DNA from: CAZGHF01 sp043797305
GTDB lineage: Bacteria; Patescibacteriota; Minisyncoccia; UBA6257; GWB1-50-10
DNA: 11,214 nucleotides
Assembly (NCBI GenBank): GCA_043797305.1
Contig: JAZDPW010000013.1
Span: 1-11,214 of the forward strand
Reading direction: 5' to 3'
Made by a program: the position numbers and the translations under genes. The notes under the pieces are model-generated. The model was not told the DNA's origin, did not search any database, and saw nothing but the letters and a program-made list of their open reading frames with translations. This document shows positions 6,416-11,214 of this stretch, piece after piece. Numbering within the stretch: position 1 is the first letter of the stretch; each line of letters opens with the position of its first letter.

Positions 6416-7497
6416 GAAATCGGGGTTTTACTCTTATTGAGCTCATGGTTGCGTTTGGCATTTTAATTATTGTTTCCAGTGTCGGGTTTATCAGCCTTTC
6501 AAGATATAAAGGAGGACAGGATATCGAGCTTTCAATGGAGGAAATTACTTCGGTCATTCGCGACGTTCAAAAGCGCTCAATTACCGAACAGGACGGAAAG
6601 CAGTGGGGAATAAGGTTCGATAACGCGAACTCTTCCTATAAAATTTGGAGCGGGTCGAGCTATGCATCAGGCACGGTTGATAGGTTGTATTCCCTGAAGC
6701 GCAATATTGTTTTCGGCAACCCTTCGACTTCAACCGCGGATATAATTTTTTCGGCAATAAGCGGAAAATTGAGCGAGCCGAGGATTCTTTCTCTTCTCAA
6801 TACCAAAAGAGACGGAATTGTGGGAGATATTGTAATGACGGAGCGCGGCACCGTCACGAGCCGCTTGGAACATGGCCTGGTCGGTTATTGGCATTTTGAT
6901 GAGGCGGCGAATACAAGCATTTATGATACTTCGGGTTTTGGAAACACGGGTTCTGCTAGTGGTACCTCTTGGTCGACCGTTTCTGACTGCAAGGCAGGTT
7001 CTTGTTTGAGTTTTAGTGCCTCTACTCAAAACGTATCTATCACCGATCAAGGTAGTCTCGATCCGCAAACAACTCTAACTCTTACAGCTTGGGTATACCC
7101 GACTAGCGTTGGTGGCTCTGATTCAGAGAGTACAATTATTTGGGGCGCCTCGCCACCTGCTTACTATTTGAGCTTTAATGATAGTACCTTAGCTTTAGAT
7201 TGTTACTGGTACGGCACTACGCCCGCCGGTTATCACACAACATCCGCTGCTTCTGTTCCTTTAAACAAATGGTCTCAAGTAACCTGTGTTTGGGATGGCA
7301 CCAATAATATACGCTACATTAATGGTACCTCAGCCGGTACAACGGCTGTAACCGGTACGGGTTTGTCGCCAACCGCGGTTGTAATAGGCGCCGAGAATTC
7401 AACTCGGCAGTTTGTGGGCAAGATTGACGAGGTTCGCATCTACAATCGTGCTTTGTCCGCCACCGAGATTTTGAATTTGTATGATGACCTCAAGTAA
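6406..7497 (+). CDS. pseudopilin (GspH-like N-terminus) with C-terminal LamG-like domain
   Basis: This 363-residue protein has a prepilin leader, MNHGNRG, cut before FTLIE with Glu at +5 (E12), and a hydrophobic helix to about residue 28. A GspH-like pseudopilin body extends to about residue 155. A LamG/concanavalin-like jellyroll domain then runs to the C-terminus (about 157-363). It opens with GLVGYWHFDE, contains the LTLTAWVYP strand and ends with KIDEVRIYNRALSATEI, all recognisable LamG features. By family knowledge such domains bind carbohydrate or protein ligands, and a tip adhesin role is inferred. A longer frame opening at 6322 was rejected because it overlaps pilC and puts a long segment before the leader. 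It starts 19 bases after pilC, inside a heptamer array. Confidence 0.85.
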   Translation: MNHGNRGFTLIELMVAFGILIIVSSVGFISLSRYKGGQDIELSMEEITSVIRDVQKRSITEQDGKQWGIRFDNANSSYKIWSGSSYASGTVDRLYSLKRNIVFGNPSTSTADIIFSAISGKLSEPRILSLLNTKRDGIVGDIVMTERGTVTSRLEHGLVGYWHFDEAANTSIYDTSGFGNTGSASGTSWSTVSDCKAGSCLSFSASTQNVSITDQGSLDPQTTLTLTAWVYPTSVGGSDSESTIIWGASPPAYYLSFNDSTLALDCYWYGTTPAGYHTTSAASVPLNKWSQVTCVWDGTNNIRYINGTSAGTTAVTGTGLSPTAVVIGAENSTRQFVGKIDEVRIYNRALSATEILNLYDDLK

Positions 7498-7500
7498 CAA

Positions 7501-7528
7501 ATGACCTATAACTTATGACATATGACAA
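7501..7528 (+). repeat. four-unit heptamer array at the second LamG pseudopilin start
   Basis: The units are ATGACCT, ATAACTT, ATGACAT and ATGACAA. Three contain ATG (7501, 7515, 7522), but only the last opens the long frame. The first two hit stop codons within a few codons. The units resemble the reverse complement of the array at 7557-7588. Confidence 0.7.
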
Positions 7529-8832
7529 CAAATAACGCTGTGCGAAAAAATAAAAAAGTCATCAGTCATCAGTCATTAGTCATTAGTCGTGACGGTCAGT
7601 CCCTTATTGAGGTTCTTATCGGTCTTTCCATCGGGGCGATTTTAATCGGGGCGGCGAGCTTGGGCATTGTTTTTATTCTTCGTTCTTCCACTACCACCCA
7701 GTATCTCCAGAGCGGCACCCAATTTAATCAGGATTTGGTTGACAGAGCGCGGTCGGTGGCTGCCGCCGACTGGGCCGATTTGTACGGCCTCACCAAGGGC
7801 ACGGGTACTTCTTACTTTGTCAGCGCCTCCGGGACGGAGCTTATAGCGGTTGAAGGCAGGGAAGGGGTTTTGAGCAACGAAATTTTTGACGGTCTTGTCG
7901 GTCATTGGAATTTTGACGAAGCGACGAGTACGGCGACGACCACGACTTTTGACACGTCGGGAAAGGCTAATCACGGTACTGTCGCAAGTGGAGCGGCAAC
8001 GCGAGCAACCTCAACCTGCAAAGTTTCTTATTGTCTGAATTTTAATGGTCTTGACGATGGAGTGAATATTGGTAATAGTTCCGATTATAATTCTTCTGCT
8101 TTCTCCCTATCTATGTGGATAAAGCCCGTCACTATCAAGAGCGGGGATCAATTTAACAACATTGTGATGGGAAGAGAATCTTACTTAAGTTCGGGTTTTC
8201 GGTTTGGTATACGGGACTCCGGCAAGATGCTTTTTTGGACTAATCAATCCGGCGGCACGCTTTCTCTTCAATCAAACAACTCAATCACAACAAGTAATTT
8301 CTACCACATAGTTGTTACCTATTCCGGCACCACGGGAATTATGTATTTTAACGGGGTGGCTGATGCTTCCACGACTGGTTCTTACGTTGTTCCAACCGGC
8401 GTGACTATGTGGATTAACGGCGGAATCGGGGGGACACAGGAAAGTAATAGTTATATTGATGATATTCGATGGTACAACCGCGCCCTTTCTGCCGACGACG
8501 TCCAGCGTCTTTGGAACAGCACCGTTTTTACCCGTTACTTTACGATTGAAAACGTTATGCGCGATTCGAACGGCGACATTGCGGCCTCCGGCAACGACGA
8601 CCCATCGACTCAAAAAATAACTTCTTACGTTAAATGGCCCGGCGCCGGTACTGCCGTCGGCCAGGTGGCAATTGTTGATTATGTTACCCGTTGGGCAAAC
8701 CGGGTTTTCAATCAAAGCGACTGGTCGGGCGGCGAGGGGGATAGCGGCGTTCTTACCGACCCAAGTAACCGTTACTACGATGCCACGAGCGTCTCCAACC
8801 CCGCCGGCTCCATCCGAATCGAAGGGTTATAA
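7522..8832 (+). CDS. minor pilin/pseudopilin with an internal LamG-like domain
   Basis: This 436-residue protein has a long basic prepilin leader cut after G25, then QSLIE with Glu at +5 (E30) and a hydrophobic helix to about residue 53. A short pilin-like segment leads to a LamG-like domain at about 124-333 (GLVGHWNFDEA through DIRWYNRALSADDVQRLW). A separate C-terminal region at 334-436 (TRYFTIENVMRDSNGDI onward) resembles the usual tail of CPR PilV/PilW-like proteins. The LamG domain therefore seems inserted between pseudopilin head and tail. It starts 24 bases after the previous gene and is likely in one operon with it. Residues 12-22 of the leader are encoded by a heptamer array. The role is inferred as a tip or priming subunit. 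Confidence 0.83.
   Translation: MTTNNAVRKNKKVISHQSLVISRDGQSLIEVLIGLSIGAILIGAASLGIVFILRSSTTTQYLQSGTQFNQDLVDRARSVAAADWADLYGLTKGTGTSYFVSASGTELIAVEGREGVLSNEIFDGLVGHWNFDEATSTATTTTFDTSGKANHGTVASGAATRATSTCKVSYCLNFNGLDDGVNIGNSSDYNSSAFSLSMWIKPVTIKSGDQFNNIVMGRESYLSSGFRFGIRDSGKMLFWTNQSGGTLSLQSNNSITTSNFYHIVVTYSGTTGIMYFNGVADASTTGSYVVPTGVTMWINGGIGGTQESNSYIDDIRWYNRALSADDVQRLWNSTVFTRYFTIENVMRDSNGDIAASGNDDPSTQKITSYVKWPGAGTAVGQVAIVDYVTRWANRVFNQSDWSGGEGDSGVLTDPSNRYYDATSVSNPAGSIRIEGL
7557..7588 (+). repeat. AGTCATY heptamer array inside the prepilin leader codons
   Basis: It consists of AGTCATC twice, AGTCATT twice, then AGTC, which is 4.5 tandem units. It encodes leader residues 12-22, which are removed on maturation. 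Gain of one unit brings TGA (7590-7592) into frame at once. Loss of one unit leads to TAA at 7643-7645. Both results were read directly from the sequence. Confidence 0.85.
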
Positions 8833-8853
8833 ATTAATAAGCGTTTTAACAGT

Positions 8854-8891
8854 CCTCAAAAATTATGTCCATATGGACATAATTTTTGAGG
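8854..8891. terminator. 38-bp perfect palindrome, probable bidirectional terminator
   Basis: The left arm 8854-8872 and right arm 8873-8891 are exact reverse complements with no spacer. An A5 run (8858-8862) and a T5 run (8883-8887) flank the inner stem, ATTATGTCC/GGACATAAT, so either strand yields a hairpin followed by U residues. It lies between convergent genes ending at 8832 and 8950, where a shared terminator is expected. Confidence 0.85.
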
Positions 8892-8949
8892 CAAGGTGGA
8901 GACCCATACCATGATATTTATTGATATTTCCTTTTTCGCCGGACTTACG

Positions 8950-10434
8950 TCAGATTTCTATGACGAAGCCGTTTTCGGGGATTTTCGATGTTTCCGATGG
9001 CGAGATATAAAAAATATTTCTCTCTTTTTGTTTTTCGGGGAGATAGGTGTCAGTAAGATACATTATTGTCTGGGCGGGCGAGCCGATTTTCCTGACGTCG
9101 TGGCCGCCGGTGTCGATAATAAGGTACTTCGGCGTCTCCGGCGGGAGTTTGTTCATTTCTTCGGCGACCCGGACTATATCTTGATTGAAAGCGCTCGCAA
9201 CGTCAGGGCGTTTCGCCCAGTCGATGAAATAGGATGTATAGGCGTTTACGGCGGAGAAAACGATAAGAAAAATAAGTCCGATAGGACCAATAAGACTTAT
9301 AGGACCAATAGAACGGATTTTTTCGTAAAGCCAGGCGCCGCCCAGAGCCGCGAGAATGAAAACGGGCGGAGCCATTAAAATGGCGCGGAGGGCATGGGGC
9401 ATGCCTTCGTTGGATATGATTACCGGGAGCGCCGAAACGACGAGCCAGGCAAACAAGATTGAATTTTGGGTTAGTTTTTTTATACCCACGAAAATTCCCA
9501 TCAAAAACAGAATCCCGACCGGCCAGTAGAGGAGCGGGCTCCCCGGAATATTGTGACGGGGATTGTAGTCGCCCGCGACGCTAAACATTCCGGCTGTTTT
9601 TAAAATATTAAGTCCCAGGTCTTTGAGCGGCGTCGGCGATTGCCAGACGGAAATCTGGCTGGTGCGGCCGAAGAAGTCAGCCGGGTTTTCCAGGAAATAA
9701 AATCCGAGCGGCAGAAAAACGATTATTGAGGCGACAATGAAGATTGCGCCAATTTTCAAAGTTCTTTTCCAGCCGTGTCTTATGCCCAACAACCATAAAC
9801 TAAAAACTATTAAAAGCGGCGTTGCCCGGTAGGCGATATAAGAGTGCATACCGAGACCGTAGACAGCTCCCGCTAAAAGCGGGAGCAGATAAGTCCAATA
9901 AGACCTGTAGGACTTACCCGCTTCGCCCGCGAAGCGAGGCGAGTAGGACAGTAACAATAAATACAATCCCCACGTTAAAAACGCCGGCGCCATTATGGCG
10001 CGGAAGCCGATGCGGGAAAAATTAATGTGCCAAAACGAAGTCGCGATGAGAAAAGCGGCAAAGAGAGCAATTCGCTTATCGCCAAACAATTCTTTCGTCA
10101 GGAAATAAACTCCCAAAACCGTGAGTATTCCGAAAAGGGCGCTGGGTAATCGTAAAATTTCAATAGGACCAATAAGGCCGGTAGAACCAATGAGTTTAAT
10201 AAAAATTGCCTGGATATTGATGAATAATCCTTCTCGGCCGTTGTTTTCGGCATAAAACGCCCTGAATCCGCCATCCGGCGGAGCGGCTTCGAGCGCTTGG
10301 ACGGCATTGTTGCCGTTCGTCGCTTCGTCGGAATAGAGGCCGGGCGGCGCTGAATTCAGGGAATACAGCCGCAGGAAAGAAGCGAGAAGGAGAATCAAGA
10401 TGAGTACGCCGACAAGCTTGGAGTTATTCGCCAT
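8950..10434 (-). CDS. GT-C type glycosyltransferase (PMT/ArnT-like, GT39/GT83 class)
   Basis: This 494-residue polytopic membrane enzyme is predicted to transfer sugar from a lipid-phosphate carrier outside the cytoplasmic membrane. The first extracytoplasmic loop has the acidic pair D36-E37 (GLYSDEATNG). NNGREGLF at 64-71, LRLPSALFG near 95, FSRIGFRAI at 139-147 and EGMPHALR at 343-350 match what I know of this family in CPR. About ten or more hydrophobic helices follow the first at 7-23. A soluble tail starts near residue 408. Three 9-bp repeat arrays encode residues about 80-92, 174-183 and 374-388, and two palindromes flank the middle one. The substrate is unknown; pilin or surface glycosylation is a guess from context. 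A TATAAT nine bases before the ATG supports the start. Confidence 0.87.
   Translation of the reverse strand: MANNSKLVGVLILILLLASFLRLYSLNSAPPGLYSDEATNGNNAVQALEAAPPDGGFRAFYAENNGREGLFINIQAIFIKLIGSTGLIGPIEILRLPSALFGILTVLGVYFLTKELFGDKRIALFAAFLIATSFWHINFSRIGFRAIMAPAFLTWGLYLLLLSYSPRFAGEAGKSYRSYWTYLLPLLAGAVYGLGMHSYIAYRATPLLIVFSLWLLGIRHGWKRTLKIGAIFIVASIIVFLPLGFYFLENPADFFGRTSQISVWQSPTPLKDLGLNILKTAGMFSVAGDYNPRHNIPGSPLLYWPVGILFLMGIFVGIKKLTQNSILFAWLVVSALPVIISNEGMPHALRAILMAPPVFILAALGGAWLYEKIRSIGPISLIGPIGLIFLIVFSAVNAYTSYFIDWAKRPDVASAFNQDIVRVAEEMNKLPPETPKYLIIDTGGHDVRKIGSPAQTIMYLTDTYLPEKQKERNIFYISPSETSKIPENGFVIEI
9271..9315 (+). repeat. five-unit 9-bp repeat array, site 2
   Basis: The units are AATAAGTCC, GATAGGACC, AATAAGACT, TATAGGACC and AATAGAACG, in the same + strand orientation as site 1. 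Read on the minus strand, they encode an Ile-Gly-Pro/Ile-Gly-Leu tripeptide-like repeat (about residues 374-388) at the edge of a membrane helix. Confidence 0.85.
9866..9886. repeat. 8-bp perfect hairpin within the glycosyltransferase gene
   Basis: GCTCCCGC (9866-9873) and GCGGGAGC (9879-9886) are perfect inverted repeats around TAAAA. The right arm abuts repeat array site 3. It encodes about residues 183-190 of the minus-strand protein. Confidence 0.7.
9887..9913 (+). repeat. three-unit 9-bp repeat array, site 3
   Basis: The units are AGATAAGTC, CAATAAGAC and CTGTAGGAC. The minus-strand gene reads them as about KSYRSYWTYL (174-183), a different frame from sites 2 and 4. They fall in a loop between two membrane helices. 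Confidence 0.75.
9919..9936. repeat. REP-like palindrome within the glycosyltransferase gene
   Basis: CGCTTCGC (9919-9926) and GCGAAGCG (9929-9936) are perfect inverted repeats around CC. It encodes RFAGEA (167-172), directly next to array site 3, so hairpin, array and hairpin lie within about 70 bases. Confidence 0.7.
10161..10196 (+). repeat. four-unit 9-bp repeat array, site 4
   Basis: The units are CAATAGGAC, CAATAAGGC, CGGTAGAAC and CAATGAGTT. On the minus strand they encode about LIGSTGLIGPIE (80-92), between the catalytic loop region and the next helix. Confidence 0.8.
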
Positions 10435-10443
10435 TGTTTTATA

Positions 10444-10449
10444 ATTATA
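10444..10449 (-). promoter_or_regulatory. -10 box of the glycosyltransferase gene
   Basis: On the minus strand TATAAT runs from 10449 to 10444, nine bases before the ATG at 10434. Transcription would start about 2-3 bases before the codon, so the message is predicted to be leaderless or nearly so. No Shine-Dalgarno sequence is present. Confidence 0.6.
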
Positions 10450-10474
10450 GTATAACTCCGGTCAATGTTATTGT

Positions 10475-10568
10475 ATTCGTGTCATTCGCATTAGATTCGC
10501 GTCATTCGTGTTATGTCAGGTGGCTTGAAAATAATGCTAATCTACGAATGGATGCGAATGACGCGAAT
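10475..10568. repeat. ATTCGYRTY repeats in opposed orientation in the divergent spacer
   Basis: The left side carries four 9-mers: 10475-10483, 10484-10492, 10495-10503 and 10504-10512 (for example ATTCGTGTC, ATTCGCGTC). The right side carries related units in inverse orientation at about 10542-10568. ATTCGCGTCATTCG (10495-10508) and CGAATGACGCGAAT (10555-10568) form a perfect 14-bp inverted repeat. The spacer lies between divergent genes and could be an operator or a spread repeat. Confidence 0.75.
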
Positions 10569-10573
10569 ATACA
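10568..10573 (+). promoter_or_regulatory. weak -10 candidate before the small acidic protein gene
   Basis: TATACA lies six bases before the ATG at 10580. It matches only four of six consensus bases. It would again give a leaderless message, in line with the other promoters here, and it overlaps the end of the inverted repeat. Confidence 0.3.
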
Positions 10574-10579
10574 ACTGAT

Positions 10580-10984
10580 ATGGTTAGAATAAAGAATTTC
10601 GACGAAAATTTGGAAAGAAGTTTGGAAAAGCTGGGAAAGCAAATTGAACAGGAGCAGGCATCTTACGAAACCGAAGCGCCGTCGGAGAAGGAAGTAGTCA
10701 AGCACTCAATTCAAGCTTTAAGCCAGGACTTGCCCGAAGAAGAGAAAGAGGAGAAGAAACCGAAAACCGAAGATTCGGCTCTGCCTGGTTATCTTCAGGA
10801 CGGAAAAGGGGATGAGGGAGTAATAAACAAGGTGGAGAGTTTGATAAATTTGGTTTTTGATAAGGGACTGGAAACGGCCTTGAAGGAAGCGAGGAAGCAG
10901 CCGCCTTTTATTGAAGACGCCTTTCACGACGCTTTAGTTGACAAGCTTTTGCCGGAGCTGAAAAAGCGGGGAATTATAAAATGA
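10580..10984 (+). CDS. small acidic protein, CPR-type conserved hypothetical
   Basis: This 134-residue protein has no known function that I can name. Residues 1-70 are charged and low-complexity, probably coiled or disordered, with an acidic/lysine run near 50-60. Residues about 68-134 look folded: LPGYLQDG, then VESLINLVFDKGLETALKEA, then FIEDAFHDALVDKLLPELKKRG. From memory, proteins ending in a similar DAFHDAL pattern sit next to VirD4/TraC-like ATPase genes in Parcubacteria. No signal peptide or membrane helix is seen. The stop overlaps the next ATG by four bases (ATGA), so the two are probably translationally coupled and may act together. Confidence 0.8.
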   Translation: MVRIKNFDENLERSLEKLGKQIEQEQASYETEAPSEKEVVKHSIQALSQDLPEEEKEEKKPKTEDSALPGYLQDGKGDEGVINKVESLINLVFDKGLETALKEARKQPPFIEDAFHDALVDKLLPELKKRGIIK

Positions 10985-11214
10985 TTCATCTTTTTGGGCG
11001 AAAGAAACACATTGAGTCGCTGAAACTCAAACTTTATCTGATTCGTTTGCCCAGGCGAAGTAAAGAAGGGAAAGAACTGAAAACCGAAATTGCTACCACC
11101 GAACAATTTCTTTCGGCGCTCTTCGGTTTCGGCAAGCCCCTTGTTTTCGAAGTGGCGGTTCCTTACGTCGGCGAAGAAATTCATTTTTATGCCGCCATTG
11201 ACAGCGCGTACGGG
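10981..11214 (+). CDS. N-terminal fragment of a probable VirD4/TraC-like secretion ATPase (cut by window end)
   Basis: Seventy-eight residues are visible with no stop; the frame runs off the window. The pattern is SLKLKLYLIRLPRRSKEGK, then a TEQFLSALFGFG segment, then FEVAVPYVGEEIHFYAAI. This resembles the N-terminal domain found in CPR proteins that later carry a type IV secretion or conjugation-type P-loop ATPase. The ATPase motifs lie outside the window, so the call rests on this region and on the coupled upstream gene. The start is set by the ATGA overlap. GGGGA at 10968-10972 is the only Shine-Dalgarno-like stretch near any start and lies inside the upstream codons. Confidence 0.5.
   Translation, partial: MIHLFGRKKHIESLKLKLYLIRLPRRSKEGKELKTEIATTEQFLSALFGFGKPLVFEVAVPYVGEEIHFYAAIDSAYG

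Noticed and set aside
8896..9378. Plus-strand open frame opposite the glycosyltransferase
   Set aside because: It overlaps a clear family gene on the other strand and shows no domain.
9271..10196. Possible CRISPR array from short repeats
   Set aside because: The units are 9 bp, tandem and without spacers, and they lie inside coding sequence.
10968..10972. GGGGA before the ATG at 10981 as a Shine-Dalgarno site
   Set aside because: It lies in the upstream gene's codons, is a weak match, and no complementary 16S tail is present.

Overview
The window looks like a chromosomal piece of a Candidate Phyla Radiation (Patescibacteria) bacterium, most likely of the Parcubacteria type. The partial 16S rRNA at the left end has CPR-style signature sites. 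The pilin, PilB, PilC and GT-C proteins resemble Parcubacterial ones, and the gene pair at the right end is of a kind seen in CPR genomes. I cannot name the lineage from sequence alone.

Layout. Positions 1-876 are the 3' part of a 16S rRNA gene. Three small hairpins follow (877-955), and no tRNA or 23S rRNA comes after them. Next are a single-domain response regulator (1007-1387) and two tandem major-type pilins (1454-2044, 2047-2661) that share blocks of perfect DNA identity. A multi-pass membrane protein of unknown function (2696-3271) comes next. It is followed by the assembly ATPase PilB (3288-5003), the platform protein PilC (5175-6386), and two pseudopilins that each carry a LamG-like lectin domain (6406-7497, 7522-8832). 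A 38-bp perfect palindrome separates this cluster from a convergent GT-C glycosyltransferase (8950-10434, minus strand). A divergent, repeat-filled spacer then leads to a small acidic CPR-type protein (10580-10984) that overlaps the start of a probable secretion/conjugation-type ATPase N-terminus (10981 to the window end).

How it fits together. Positions 1454-8832 read as a type IV pilus locus: filament subunits, motor, platform and lectin-bearing minor subunits that could sit at the tip and bind a surface or host cell. The glycosyltransferase may decorate surface proteins. Prepilin peptidase, PilM/N/O and PilT are not in the window.

The most unusual signals concern expression. The 16S 3' end lacks the anti-Shine-Dalgarno CCTCC, and none of the 11 starts has a convincing Shine-Dalgarno site. 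Several genes have a TATAAT box only 7-13 bases before the ATG, so their mRNAs should be leaderless or nearly so. One such promoter sits inside an intrinsic terminator, so that its own transcript would lack part of the 5' arm. Short repeats are frequent: heptamer arrays at the starts of both LamG pseudopilins, a 9-bp repeat family inside coding sequence, and a G9 tract in the pilin promoter. Several of these are phase-variation candidates.
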